From the NCBI GenBank assembly GCA_024195265.1, contig JAJLRJ010000013.1, positions 10,201,332 through 10,265,331 of the forward strand: 64,000 nt of DNA, read 5' to 3'. Each line of letters opens with the position of its first letter. Position 1 is the first letter of the stretch. Positions 20,515 through 32,873 of this stretch are shown here, in pieces. Source of the DNA: Dendrophyllia cribrosa. Its lineage: Eukaryota; Cnidaria; Anthozoa; Scleractinia; Dendrophylliidae. The notes below the pieces were generated by a model that saw only the letters and a program-made list of their open reading frames with translations, was not told the DNA's origin and searched no databases. The translations under genes were made by a program, and so were the position numbers.

Positions 20515-21520
20515 GATAGGGCTGAGCCTAACAGCGTCGCTCTTTGAACAGAAAGCCGATGATAAACTTAACTGAGGTGAAAGGTCGGAAGCACAAGAAT
20601 AAAATTGACGACCGGGCTATTTTTTAATTTTAGAAATTCTCAAAAACAGACTTACGCGACCGTTTGCACAGTACATTTAGACCGTACAAAAGTTCACAAA
20701 AACAACTTTTTTCCGTCTAGAATAACTAGTACGACTAATTTCCAAATAACATACACCTGTTGCTTATAAAAAATTGTCCGAGAAACTGATTTGGAAAGCA
20801 AAATTGCAAAAACTACACAAACATATTTTCATAAGACCACGCGAGTAAAGTTTAGAACTATAAAATCCAAGTATTGTTTTGTTTACATAAAATCGCTTTT
20901 CAACCTATGTAATGAATGAAAAACACATAAAAATGGAAAACACAATCTTCTTTCGAAACATTTAATTCAAATCTCCATAAGTTTATGTTTAAAACCAAAA
21001 CGCGAACCATTTATAGCTCATCGAGGCCGAGATGTTTCCGATGAAAGAAACCAAAACAACTAAATTTAATTTCTTCGAAACTAGCGAGAACACAAAGTAA
21101 AAGTCAATCACAGATTGATATTAACATAAATTCCCATCGAAAAATGTATTTTGTTTTACCTTTAAATCCCTCCACTGCTTGGAAATTCTTTAAATCTCCG
21201 CTTCTTCAGTTCCGAAACCCGAAGTGACAAACATCTCCCCGCATTGCTCCCATCCTCGAAGCAAGATTTATCCCTGAAAGCTCTTCTTTTTCCACTATAG
21301 CGGCTTCTGAGCATCCCTTATTTAGTATCCCTGTCTTGAGTAGCAAACCGCGAACAAATGCAGGAGAATAACGACTTTCATTTAAACGGTTTTCTCGGAT
21401 AAACACCTCAAACATAGCAGTGTTTTCCCAGGTGACGTGAAATTGCAAAGATCCCGGATGTTGTGTGGCGTCATACGCGCATGTTTTGCGACGGTATACG
21501 CGCCCGCGAGTTAGCCCTGC
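20515..21520. repeat. Interspersed repeat family C, copy 1
   Basis: Begins near GGCTGAGCCTAACAGCG, then GGTCGGAAGCACAAGAA, TTTAGACCGTACAAAAGTTC and CATAAAATCGCTTTTCAACC. The right part has CCGGATGTTGTGTGGCGTCA and CGCATGTTTTGCGACG. Similar copies lie at 23050-24290, 56945-58215 (reversed) and 58850-59790. It abuts the broken trefoil exon, and its ends are not sharply defined. Confidence 0.6.
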
Positions 21521-21985
21521 GCGAAGGACACAGAAGCGAAATTAACCCGACGTATTAGCGACTACGGCCAAACCATCCTGCTCACGTGGTCAAATTTCAT
21601 ACTACGGCCGAACATCAGCGACGGACCTGAGAAATCGACTTCCGGTAGCCGCAGTAGAGCCCTCTGTCGTCGTCCTTAATACTTAAAGAAAATGGTTGCT
21701 ACATATAATAAGATAAGCAAATTTCGCGTTACGGTTAGACATAAATGTAGAAAGATCTGAACAAAAAAACCAACCGCATAGAAAATAAAACAAATTGACA
21801 ATTTATATTACGAATCCCCCATTCCCACCCCCACCCTATTTAAATTTTGCAAGGAAACTAAAGCCTGGAGGAAGGAAATTATTTTCTGTGCTATTCTCCC
21901 CTCTCATCCAATAAGAAGACACACAACAATCTCTGGAGAATAATGATGCGCCGCGGGAAATCACAAACAAACTGAAATAAGCGCG
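21521..21985. other. Non-coding stretch
   Basis: No exon or repeat recognised between family C copy 1 and the gag-like ORF. Confidence 0.4.
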
Positions 21986-21989
21986 CAGA

Positions 21990-22733
21990 TTTATTCAGGG
22001 TTAAGCTAAGGCGAAATTGGACATCGTAAGAATAAACCGCGCTCCACATGAATTTTCTGTCTGCCTTTTGTATCACGTCTCGATACCTTGCAAGTTCCTT
22101 GTATCGTCCCGGATCGACGTCCATCAGGAGCGCTTCGTAGATGTTCCAAGCCTCGAGCCACGAGTCAAATGATTCGATGGTCAGATTAGTGGTTGCCTTT
22201 CGATCTCCGGTTCCACAGCTCATGTCGCCACATGTGCTTTGCTTTGCTTTGAGACGGGGAAGCAAATCGATGAAATCAACATAAGCGCCGGTCTGAACAG
22301 ATTTAAGCACAGTACCTGAGATTGGAACACTGGAGCCACTGTTGAGGCCAATTTGTGGTTGCTTGTCAGGCGGAATGGCGGAGTTGTTGTTGGTGCAATC
22401 GGGCATTTTTTGCGCTGGGGCACCGCCCGCAATTTCAGTCTTGGCTTCTGTTAGTTTGCTCACTGAGTCGCGCAGTGTGTCTTGTTCGAGCTGCAGGGCT
22501 CCTACTTGGCTTGATAAAGCTCGAATGGCTTGCAGTAGAGCATCATGTTTGTCGTCAGGAACAGGACTGGGTGATTTTTCCGATTTTCCATCTTGGTTGA
22601 TCTCGCCATCAGGATCTGGTTCTTCGGCGAGTCCATCGCAGTATTTGCCCATGACGGCAAAGTCGTGTTGCTCTTTCGGTGTTCCGCAACCCGGGAATTT
22701 ATTCTTGCGTTTGGCTTTATTTTTAGAAGACAT
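21990..22733 (-). CDS. Gag-like ORF of a DIRS-type (tyrosine-recombinase) retroelement, 3' truncated
   Basis: Start chosen at the ATG 22733-22731 (MSSKNKAKRKNKFPGCG), because the longer upstream frame reads a hydrophobic, non-conserved stretch. Features: basic N-terminus; acidic Ser/Pro-rich region (DGKSEKSPSPVPDDKHD); a short coiled coil (RALSSQVGALQLEQDTLRDS); then a conserved-looking block ESFDSWLEAWNIYEALLM, ELARYRDVIQKADRKFMWSA and VYSYDVQFRL. The last block (I..A.RKF....W..YD..FR) resembles gag-like ORFs of invertebrate DIRS/Ngaro-type elements. The usual zinc knuckle is missing; the frame degenerates after LSLTLNKSAR. No reverse transcriptase or recombinase is near. Confidence 0.55.
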
Positions 22734-22739
22734 CTCGAA

Positions 22740-23045
22740 GCGAACAAGCGGCGAAAATCGAAGAAAGTCAACGAGTAATAGATGAAACGATCGAACTAGA
22801 ACGGCGATAAACGAATGTACAATGTCACGGTAATATGACGCCAAGCACGTGCTGGCTTCATTAAACTATATTAACCATATTAACATCACGAAAAACCTAA
22901 AAGCGGGCCAAGCACGCAACTGCCGCAGCAGAAGCTCGAAGGCCGGAAAAAAACTGCCCCCACCGTGACAATTGAGCCCAGGAAATCTGAGTAGGAACCA
23001 TGGCAGCAGGCTACGACTCGTTGGGCCATCCTATTCGACCCTTAC
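22740..23045. other. Flank of the gag-like ORF
   Basis: Probable 5' leader of the element or host flank. CTATATTAACCATATTAACA and GTGACAATTGAGCCCAGG are seen, but no terminal repeat was recognised. Confidence 0.35.
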
Positions 23046-23049
23046 AAAA

Positions 23050-24295
23050 AGAAATAATATATATAATTAGGCTTAGCCTAACAGCGGCGCCCTCTGAAGA
23101 CCCTCTGAACAAGCTTAACTAAGATGAAACTTAACTAATAGGTGAAAGGTCGGAAGCACAAGAATTAAGATTAATATTGATGACCGGGCTATTTTTCAAT
23201 TTTAGCAATTCTCAAAAACAGTATTACCCGACCGTCTGCACAGTACATTTAGACCGTACAAAAGTTCACAAAAACAACTTTTTGTCCGTCTAAAATAACT
23301 ATTACGACTATTTTTCCGAAAATACAGTTGTTGCTTGTCAAAAAATGCCCGCGAAACTGATTTGGAAATCAAAATTGCAAAAATACACAAAAGGCATATT
23401 TGCATAAGGCGACGCGAGTATAAAATCTAAGTCTTGTTTTGTTTACATAAAATCGCTTTTCAATCTCTGTAATGAATGAACAAAAACATAAAAATGGACA
23501 ACACAATCTTCTTTCGAAAAATTTTATTCAAATCTCCACGAGTTTGTTTAAAAGCAAAACGCGTACCATATATAGCGCATCGAGGCCGAGCCGTGTCTTT
23601 GATGAAATTCAAGAAATTAATACAACTGAATTTAAGCTACACGTTTATAAACAATTCTCCAAAACATAACGAGAACACAAACAAAAAGTCAATCACAGAT
23701 TGATATCAAGATAAATTCCCATCGAAAAATGTAATTTGTTTTACCTTTAAGTCCCTCCGGCGACTACTGTACTTGGAAATTCTTTAAATCTCCGCTTTGG
23801 TGCTGAAATCCGTAAAACGAACCCATCTCTTCACATTGCTAAAACCGTATATAGTTCCTCGAAGCAATATTTTATCCCTGAAAGCTCTTCTCTTTCCACT
23901 AAAGCGGCTTCTGAGTATCCCTTAATTAGTATCCTGTCTTGAGTAGCAAACCGCCCAAAAAAAATTTTGGGTAATAACGACTTTAATTCTCCGCTAAAAA
24001 CTGCATAAAAATCCTACAACGGCTAAAGTGTTTACCGAGCTGACGGCTGTGTAGCGGCGCGAAAAACAAAGCCTCAAAGATCCCGGATGTTTTGTGGCGT
24101 CACACGCGCATGTTTTGCGACGTCATACGCGCCAGCGAGCTAGCCAACCGCGTACGGCGGGCGTTCGGCGGCGGGCGCACAACGCGCCCGCGAAACATTC
24201 CGCTAGCCATGACCATGAAAAATGACGGCATAGGTTCTATGAGTATGGTGCTCCGCCGGGCCTTCGGCCCGCGGGCTCCGCTATAATAAATATTC
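23050..24295. repeat. Interspersed repeat family C, copy 2 (near full length)
   Basis: Same order of blocks as copy 1, from TTAGGCTTAGCCTAACAGCG to the GC-rich tail GCCGGGCCTTCGGCCCGCGGGC (24256-24278), which folds as a hairpin and is followed by TCCGCTATAATAAA. No protein is encoded; the frames at 24092-24297 read the GC-rich tail. Confidence 0.65.
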
Positions 24296-25668
24296 ATAGA
24301 TCATGGTAATGTATTTCACTTTAATACTTAATATTTCACTTATCCGAAAAACACCAGCATAGCCTACATGTACTAGCAATATAATCAAATATCGATTAAG
24401 TCCGCTAAAGAAGGATAGTCAGAGTTCAAGTTCATAGTTATATCGACATCAATATCGTGAGTTAATAGAAGGTTGGGCTGCACAGGTGTCGCCGATTTTC
24501 TTCTTGCACTTCTGAACAAAATTAAATAGCTGCACTGGAACCCAACAAAAAGTCAATCAGCTGCGGACCAAAGGATACAGTGACATATTTTCAATATTTG
24601 CTGCGAACCCCCCGAACTGCAAAACATCTTTAATAAAACAAAATAAATATACTGTGAGGAATAAACTTGGCACGATAGTTGCAAGGGAAGCAAAAATGCC
24701 GCGCCCAAAAAGGAAAAAAGTATGGAAAAATAGGAAACACATTATTATATGTTTGCTCGACAACGATCCACAAAATGCATTATTAAAAATTGCTGAAAGC
24801 CAGCTAGCGACAAAAAGGCACAATATAAGATCAGGTAAGACTAACATGACATGAAATGAGAACTCATGGTTATACTACTGGTACCCGAATATATGCCAGA
24901 CACTTGACTGTACAGGCAAAACACATGCACACCCCCCCACGGGCTCCTCACGGGCTCCTCACGGGCCAAGGAATCAAACTTCGCTAAGCACCCGCTCGGA
25001 AACCTGCAGCAAATACTGCTCGCGAGCGAGAAAAAAAAAAAAGCTTGACACAGCGGCACCTAACCGCAGCAAAAAAAGCAAGCTGAACCTGGGCCCATAA
25101 CCTACACTTTTTTAATTTTCGTATCTAAATCTACATGTCACGTAATGAACATCTGCGAAATTTTTTTGTGATATCAGCAAAACGTGAATTTTTTATGAAT
25201 ATTTCAAATCTTCCAAATCCTATTTTTTGTGGTATACCCGTCCCGCTGTTAAGAAAGCCAACGGGTTCACATGTTCCTTAATGTACGTCACAGTTCCTTT
25301 GTTTGAAGTCACAAGTTCCTTTGTTTGAAGTTATGTGTTCCTTAATCTACGTCACGGATCCTTTGTTAACCGAAAGGTAACGAGAGGAGACTAATGCGAA
25401 TGGTGGACCAAAATGGCGGCAAATTTCGAAGACTTTAAAAAAATCATAAAAAAAAAATCACGTTTTGCTGAAATCAAAAAATTCGCAAATAATAAATAAC
25501 AATCGTAAACAGGTAGTGGATGAAATGCCATGCACGGACAACGGGTTGACAAGGTAAGGTGGCTCTAAAACATTGTTTTAGGCTGCCCTTCACACCGATT
25601 GAGCCTTCCACAAACTCGACCCCACTTTTTAAATAATCAGATAACAAGGGGCAGTCATCTGTTACACA
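24296..25668. other. Mostly unassigned stretch
   Basis: Contains one possible small exon (24696-24834, separate entry), a short run ACGGGCTCCTC repeated at 24939-24963, and GTTCCTTTGTTTGAAGT repeated near 25290-25330. Nothing else recognised. Confidence 0.4.
24696..24834 (+). CDS. Possible small first exon encoding a basic protein
   Basis: ATG in context AAAAATGCCGCGC, 46 codons plus one base, ending AGATCAG before GTAAGA (good donor). It encodes MPRPKRKKVWKNRKHIIICL followed by LDNDPQNALLKIAESQLATK, an amphipathic and basic peptide. No family recognised and no partner exon found, so it may be a piece of a transposon gene or chance. Confidence 0.25.
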
Positions 25669-25853
25669 ATAGACCCTATTCATAAATGGCGGCCGATTTA
25701 TTATTCTTTTATATTCATGCTAATCAGCCCAACTAGCCTCATTTTAGAGCAAAAATACTTTTGAATTTTGCACATGCTAACGAGGCTAGTTGGGCTGATT
25801 AACATGAATATAAAAGAATAATAAATCGGCCGCCATTTATGAATAGGGTCTAT
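25669..25853. mobile_element. Palindromic MITE, near-perfect arms
   Basis: ATAGACCCTATTCATAAATG and GGCGGCCGATTTATTATTC at the left are mirrored exactly at the right, with arms of about 80 bp around ATTTTAGAGCAAAAATACTT. The near identity suggests a recent insertion. Confidence 0.8.
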
Positions 25854-26455
25854 GTCAACGGCATCCACAGTAGTGGAACTTTCAGCCGATAGTCATCCGG
25901 CTAGGCGTATTCCCCTAAGGTGGCAGAGTTACGAGGACAGTTACGGAACAAGTGGCCGAAATCCCAGCACTGAAAAAAAAAATAAGAAAATAAACTTACT
26001 GTAGTGTGTAAACAATAAAGCGAACCCAGTGCGGGTAACACGCCCCGAGAAAGGATATACAACCAACACTTGCTTAAATACTACTATACGGAAAACTGAA
26101 GAGACTGCATAGCATGACTAACATAAAAGCATCGTGATCACCTCATACACATGAGTCGGATTCCGAAACGCACAGAATACAAATATATGCTAAACTTCGT
26201 ATCGCACAAATTATGCTATTTCTATTTAAAACCATTCTCACTTCCCCTACCCCCCTCCCCCCTCGCCGCTAGCTTTAACTCTCCCCACCTCCCATCCCAA
26301 AAAAGAATATGGCTCGGAAAAACGCTTCAAGCACAAGCTTCAGAGCAGGTGAATTATCTTCAGTTAAGATTATCCATGGAATTTTGAATTACAACAAATA
26401 TAGTTTGATAAAAGTCGATTTCAAGCCTCGTTTAATACAACAGATACTTTTCAAT
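25854..26455. other. Non-coding stretch
   Basis: No exon or repeat recognised; a C-rich run near 26240-26290. Confidence 0.35.
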
Positions 26456-26590
26456 CAACCCTATTTTGCCTGGGAGAGGGGAGGGGCACAAAGTGCCCGC
26501 GCTAAATTTAAACATTCATAACGTCCTTAATATGTATTCAAACGCCATCAAAGGAACTCAGAAAAAGCCCAGGCAAAATAAGGTTAAGCT
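26456..26590. mobile_element. MITE family A, deleted copy
   Basis: CAACCCTATTTTGCCTGGG at the left and AAAGCCCAGGCAAAATAAGGTTAA at the right. It retains GGCACAAAGTGCCCGCGC and CAAACGCCATCAAA of the family body. Confidence 0.6.
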
Positions 26591-28940
26591 GTCTCTAACG
26601 GATTTATGACCCGTTTGCCGGTTTAAGCATAACGAATTCCTACATCAGTGAGCTTGGGAATTGGTTGATCACGCGCAATTTCAGAAAATGGCACTTGTTG
26701 AGTTATAAATTGTTCTTAAGGGCAAAAATGCTTAGTACACTGCAGGACAAAACAAATGAGGATTGAATTCTTAAAATACATCGACACAGTGTCAACGTTA
26801 AAGTCGCGGGGGATACCTGGTAGGGGTGTATCGTGGGCCTTTAGAAGCCGATTTCGCTAAAACCTGACAGATATATTGGGGAATAATGGGAGTTCACCAG
26901 TACTATTATTTATTCCATGAATCGCGCTTTACGGTATACCGGTAATGCTGTAATGTACGTAAGTTAAATGTGTAAAACGTAATTTTGTGTCCAAGTTTGC
27001 TCCTCTGGAAGAACACAAAGCAAGTTGATTTAGCTTTCAAAGGAGTAAAATTGTCCATGTTAGAATTTGAAGCCTCGTATCTTTCCTTTGAAAGCCTATT
27101 TTAAAAAAAATGCCTCAGATATGACAATCTACAATACACCTAGTTTACCTCCCTGTCGAGTCATCTCATGAAATTCTATATCCGCGCTGAATTCTTGGAC
27201 ACAAAATTGCTTGTTTTACGCTTCCGAAGACTTCGCGAGCAAACACGAATGCAAAAAAATATTTATGGTAATTTTGCTAATTTTTATCCACGGGCTATTG
27301 TCAACACTTCATGCAGAAAGAACAATGCGTTGCAGAATAGTGTATTTTACCAGACAGCGCTTTGCACGTGTAATTATATATTGATGCAGAAACATTACGG
27401 AGCCTGTTCGTGAATATTTCGCGCATTTTCGGTATCAGCCGTCGCACTTCGTACATACTCGTTTCATTAATGCAAACTGATGAGCGGAACCTGTCTCCCG
27501 CGACCTTAAAACCAGAAACAAACGTGGGAAACGCTTGCTGCCGTCCGTTTTCGCGCTACAAATTCGCCACTTGGTAGCGAATATCTGCAATCCAGGCAAT
27601 CCGCTTTAGTTTCCCAACAATTTCGCTGTAGAAATTGTTTAAAACCGGCAACGAAAATCGTTTTTCGGCTCTTTGAGCTGGCAGTTGACATCCTTGAACG
27701 AATTTCTAAATTACATCCAGTTTGTGAAGCAATCGGCAAGCAAAAGTTTCGACGCTGGCACGAGGTTCTTTGTCGAGTTGTTCCATTAATTTCGCTCCAG
27801 AAATGAGCTTTGACAGTTGCTTTCCTTTCGATACTGTTTTCAAAGAGTTCATGTATTATCTGTCGTAAAGAAGCCTTTTCGATCTTTGTGCGGTATTTTT
27901 TATATTATTATTAAACTCTAGTTTTTCAAAGAACACTGCTTACCGCAACATCAGCTATTGATACATTCAAGAACTCTTTTCTTCACGAATTCTTGTCGCG
28001 AATAACTGTTTTCTCTCTGCTTTTTCCCTTGTTTATTGAGTCCTAAAGTGATGACATCACAAAAACCAAATTTGTGAAATTATGGGATTTAACTAGATAT
28101 GCGGAAAGAGCATGACAAAAAAATCCCGCTTGCCAAAATCAGCATCTTATTGCAATTTAGGGTGAGATATGGGCACCTTTATGCTCTGATGAATCCACTT
28201 GAAAGGAGTGTTCAAATCTACCGCTTTAAAAGGCTTTCGTTTTATCGTAATCATTGAGAACCATGCATTCTAGGTAAAATGAATCGATTTACTAATAAAC
28301 AAAACAATATAAATATTTGCATAACCAAGGCGAAGTTTTGCGCAAAAACCTATTATAACAAAACAAAGTAAAGGGTGCCCTCTGATTGGTTTATTTACTA
28401 TTTTCTGCTGGGTGAACGCTGACGAAAGCTAGCGCGCGCTCGAAGCAGTGCGCGTCAACTTTTTTGCGATTATGACTTGTTTTTACGGCAGAGTTTGTAA
28501 AGGCTTTCATCCTAATATCGAGAGGAACTGTACAAAAGTCATTCAGGCTAACAAAAAGGGGTTTGACAATCCACATAACAATTTGTACCCCACAATAGCG
28601 CGGGCATATGACGACACATTCCTCACATTCGTCACTCCCAGTATTACCTGTAAGCAGATTTAAATGTTTTTCTCTTTTGATTATGTTACAAAATAAATTG
28701 TGGACGCAGCAGCTGTGCAACCTTCGAGTTATTGATGCACTTGGGAGGTTTGCTAAGCATTCAAGAAGCTAGGGTTGCTCTCGGTATCTCTTATGCTTCT
28801 TTCATACTTAGCAACCTTCCGCATTTCTTAATTGGTCGCGCGTATTTTCCTGCATGGTCCTAATTTAAACACTAAGGTATTTTGAAATATTCCATGTGTG
28901 AAATTTTATTGTCTTTTATCTTGCCGTATGTTATGGCATT
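26591..28940. other. Intergenic stretch without a recognised gene
   Basis: Open frames at 27168-27413, 27506-27739 and 28391-28720 have no domain signature. The last is Cys-containing, and on the other strand (28448-28663) it is followed by a GTAAGC. No phase-compatible partner exon was found. Confidence 0.4.
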
Positions 28941-29182
28941 TAGGCCCCGTTTACACGGGTCCGGACAAATTTTTGCACGGACGAATTTTGTTCCTAGACC
29001 ATGTGTTTACATAGATCCGTGCAAATTCTGTTACAGATTGCAGTGGTGTTTACACGGAAACTTGCACACTTAGCCGTTCAAAAATTCGTCCAGTTCCGCC
29101 GGTCCCGTGTAAACGCAAGGTGGAACCGTGCAAGATTTTGTCCGTGTAAAAATTTGTCCGGACCCGTGTAAACGGGGCCTTA
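28941..29182. mobile_element. Palindromic MITE with GGCCCCGTTTACACGGG tips
   Basis: Long inverted arms: GGCCCCGTTTACACGGGTCC and GGACAAATTTTTGCACGGAC mirrored at the right end. The left edge is TA and the right edge TTA; the target duplication is not certain. It resembles hAT-type non-autonomous elements. Confidence 0.75.
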
Positions 29183-29191
29183 GGTAGAGCA

Positions 29192-29747
29192 TTTAAAGTG
29201 CACCTAACCCCTAATTTTTTTATTCGCCTAAATGAATGTGCTTGTTTTCTAGAGTGTATCTGTGCAGAAATTTTTGGATTTGGTGAAACCCTCGATTTTC
29301 TGTGACTTGTTGAAATTTCAAAAATCGCGCCAAAACGGAGCTGTGTTTGGTTCAGTACCGAGTTAGACGGGGCATGGGTCTAGTCATGTGACGTGACGTA
29401 CTTTCGGGAACCATTTCCTTCATTTTTGCGCGAATCGAGTGTAAATACTGTGCTTTAGTCGTGCAAAACTCATGCAAAAAAGAAATTATGCCTGCCCGGT
29501 GCCTCGCCGCTGAAAGTACTCGACGATGCTTTCTTTGGGCGAATTTCGGTTCCCGAATCCACGTCATATCAGGCACTCGCCCCAGATCCCATGTTGCTCG
29601 GTACTGAACCAAATTATCTTCCAATTCAACAGGTCACAGAAAATCGAGGATTTCACCAAATCCAAATTTTTTCCCCGGTTACACTCCAGAAAACAAGCAC
29701 ATTCATTTAGCCGAATAAAAAAAATAGGGGTTAGGTGCACTTTAAAA
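29192..29747. mobile_element. Inverted-repeat MITE
   Basis: TTTAAAGTGCACCTAACCCC and AATGAATGTGCTTGTTTTCT at the left are mirrored at 29675-29747. Second-order pairs (CGAGTTAGAC region, GGTTCAGTACCGAG / CTCGGTACTGAACC) extend the palindrome to about 250 bp per arm. Confidence 0.75.
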
Positions 29748-29917
29748 GTTATTATCGTTTAACCCAATCCTCAATTGTTTTGTCCAGTGTACTATCACTA
29801 GATTCCCATTCCACTGCAAAGCTCAAATTTAGCAGAACTGCATGTTGGGAGCGTGTGACTGGAAACCACTGTAAATATATATCGTGACATAAAAACATCA
29901 TTACTTCCATGTAGCTT

Positions 29918-30643
29918 CACGGTGGGCACAGATTCACTCGAAATCGCTCGCCATTTCGCGATATAATAACTTTTTCCGTTTTGATGTTGTTAATATGAAA
30001 TTTCACAACAGCACAGAACTCATCATTTTCACAAATTAAATATTTTTTGTTTTTCCATTTTTGCAATTTTTGGCGGGAAAATGACGTCATAAAGTTGGCG
30101 CCCAAAAAATAACGTAGTAGTATGGGATATCTAATGACAATTTCTGAAATCACTCGCCGCAAGCATCTCAAAACTGAAAAAATCTCGTAAATACGTTGAT
30201 CCGATCAAAAGATATGACGTTTCAAAATTTGAACTCCCCGCACATTATCTGCGGGGGTGAAAGGTCATTTAGAATCAAATCGACTGAAAAACTTGCGCTT
30301 CATTCAACTTTAACAGTTTTGAACCTAGGAAGCTGAAATTTTACAACAATATAGAAGTTATCATTCGCAAAAATCGTATGTTTTTTGTTTTTTAAATTTC
30401 AAGTATTTTGGCGGGAAAATGACGTCACAAAGATGGCGCCAAAATTTGAAATTAGTATTATGGGATATCTGATGACAGTTTCTGAAAGTAGACGCCATAA
30501 TAATTTCAATAGTGAAAAAAGTTCGTTAATATGTTGATGAGATCCAAAGGTATCGCATTTCCAAAATTGATGGGCCCCTGATTTCCGCCATTTTGTTAGC
30601 ACGCGAATGGTGAGCGATTTTGAGTGAATCTGTGCCCACCGTG
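29918..30643. mobile_element. Inverted-repeat MITE
   Basis: CACGGTGGGCACAGATTCAC at the left and GTGAATCTGTGCCCACCGTG at the right, exact. GCGGGAAAATGACGTCA occurs twice inside (about 30072 and 30411), so the interior is itself duplicated. Confidence 0.78.
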
Positions 30644-31683
30644 CTTTTTTTAAATATGCAAAACAAACAAACCATGCATGAACTTGACATTTAAAAAACA
30701 TTTATCGGAGCGTATCACTGAATAAGGAGGTGAACTTTGAAACAGAAGGCATCTGCACAAATCGAGTGTGAGTATATAAGCTTTTGACTTTCATTTTGTA
30801 ATGTTATCATCGATTGTTCTCTGGATGTGTTGTGATTGTTATTAGTAGTCATTTGGAGTTTTCCGTGCCAAGCAAACAACATTTAAGCATTGCGTGTTGA
30901 TATGTTTTTAAGAGGTAAATTTTATATTAAAGTAGAAGAATTAAATAACTTCCTTAAAACGAGGTTGTACGGTAAATAGTACTGCAAATCGCATCTTTGA
31001 CGGCTTTTTTTAGAATTCAACTTTTAGCCCAGTATTTGCCAGCAGTGATGAAGCTTATTGTTAGTTTTTTAAAGTACCTGCACGGTTTAAACATGTTCTC
31101 AATCAATACGAAATGGCCATAAAGAATTGACTCTGTTTGTAAATGCAAACTTCGAACCAAGATTGAACTCGTGTACTTATGTTAAATTACCAATGACCTA
31201 TTCGTGCATTTACTATACCGAATAAGTCAGAAAAGGGCAAAAAGTACTGCTCAATATTTACATGTAGGGAAGGTCACAATTCAATTTGGACTTTAATCTA
31301 CATTAACAAACTTAAATAACAAGACAAAGCAGTGGCTTGAAAGGGGTCAAAACATTTTATTACCATATGATCATATTTATTAAGGACAATAAAGTAAATG
31401 CACACTTGGAGAAGGAGCAGAAGACACTGATTTTAAGAAATCATCTAAACTGCGTTATTTTCCAACCGGAATGAATTTGCATAAGTTCCTGTTTCACTTA
31501 ATTTCATGCAAATCAAATCGGCTCAGCAAAAACACTCCATTTGAGGGCCGTGTCACGCTACTTATTAACTAGTAGTAATCACAGATTAAAAGAGTGCGTT
31601 CTGAAAGATGCAGTATAGATGTCGATTTATGCCCTGCTAAATGTTTCTGTTCACCCTTAGCCGCCACTTGATAATGCAATCAC
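30644..31683. other. Non-coding stretch
   Basis: No exon, RNA gene or repeat recognised. Confidence 0.4.
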
Positions 31684-31983
31684 AGGTAACCCAAGCTGCT
31701 AAGTGTGAGAAACCGTAAATTGAGTGTCGCTGTTTGTGAGTTTTGTAATAGGAGCGTCACGTCACTGAAGCGTAACTTTGTGTGAGAAGCCATGTTGCGT
31801 AACAGCGCAAATTATTAAGGTTTGTATGGGAATTTAACGAACATATTATTGGGTACAGTATCGGGAATAGAAATACTATAAAAATGCCTTACAGTACCTT
31901 GACTCACTGTCGTGACGCTCATATTACAAAACTCAAAAAGACACTCAATATACGGTTTCTCACACTAGGAGCTTGGGTTACCT
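31684..31983. mobile_element. Inverted-repeat MITE
   Basis: AGGTAACCCAAGCTGCTAAG and GTGTGAGAAACCGTAAATTG at the left are mirrored at the right (CAATATACGGTTTCTCACAC, GCTTGGGTTACCT). GTGACGTGACGCTCC-type inner pairs also match. Confidence 0.75.
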
Positions 31984-32509
31984 AGGTGTAATAAACTCAC
32001 AAACATGTTGCTTTAGTGTTATTCTTCATTTCTTGTGATACTGAAGAAACAATGTGACAGCTGCGTTACTTTTTTATAGTCACGTATTCCGGTTCGCATT
32101 TACTGAGTAAACATACATTTATATCTGGAAAATTCGACTAAAGTCATAAGCGAACAACATTGAATATTTGACATACTGGGCAAGCAGCAGCACAGATGCA
32201 ATAAAGATGATGGGATTCAAACATAAGCTTACTCGATTTTCAATAAATCTAAACAACTTCGAATTTTATTTAGTAACTGAAAATAACACATAAACTCGCC
32301 GACAATCGTGACTGGATCCTAGCAGCGATTAAGCAAGCAAAGGAATACCGTGATATGCAACCGTCTTTTTTTAATAGCCAAAAACAGCAACAACAACGAG
32401 AAAAAACGGGCGGGCATAAATCACAGGGTAGATTGTTCGATCCAAACAGAAAAAAAAGGCCAACCATTATTTTACTTGCCGTATGACAGAGACCGGTCAA
32501 TTGTTCTAG
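31984..32509. other. Non-coding stretch
   Basis: Left flank of the 8.8-kb palindromic transposon. No exon or repeat recognised. Confidence 0.4.
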
Positions 32510-32530
32510 TTTTCTACGGTGGCCCACAAG

Positions 32531-32790
32531 GGACATGCTGCAAATAAAAAAGTTGCTGCAAATAAAAACAAGTTGCTGCAAATAAAAAAAAGTTGCTGCA
32601 AATAAAAAAAAGTTGCTGCAAATAAAAAAAAGTTGCTGCAAATAAAAAAAAGTTGCTGCAAATTAAAAATAGTTGCTGCAAATTAAAAATAGTTGCTGCA
32701 AATAAAAAAAAGTTGCTGCAAATTAAGAGTAGTTGTTGCAAATTGAAAATAGTTGCTGCAAATAAAAAGTAGTTGCTGCAAATTAAATAA
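32531..32790. repeat. 20-bp tandem repeat at the left tip of the palindromic transposon
   Basis: About 13 units of GTTGCTGCAAATAAAAAAAA with A/T variation. It is the inverted counterpart of 40960-41297. Position directly inside both tips suggests subterminal transposase-binding sites, by analogy with other DNA transposons. Confidence 0.85.
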
Positions 32791-32873
32791 ATGGCAGGAA
32801 AGTATGCGCGCGCAGTGATGGGAGGAGGAGGACTCGGTACAGCTATACCCAGGGCCTACTCAACTCACGACTC

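Noticed and set aside
22342..22785. 147-residue plus-strand frame opposite the gag-like ORF
   Set aside because: Shadow frame; the minus-strand frame has the coiled coil and the W..YD..FR block.
24092..24297. Frames in the GC-rich tail of repeat family C
   Set aside because: They recur with the repeat at other copies and read the hairpin; there is no conserved protein.
28391..28720. 109-residue Cys-containing minus-strand frame
   Set aside because: Looked like a possible secreted domain, but the Cys are irregular, an acceptor-like site falls inside it, and no phase-compatible partner was found.
32531..32790. CRISPR-like regular repeats
   Set aside because: Units are contiguous with no unique spacers, and the genome is eukaryotic; this is a minisatellite.
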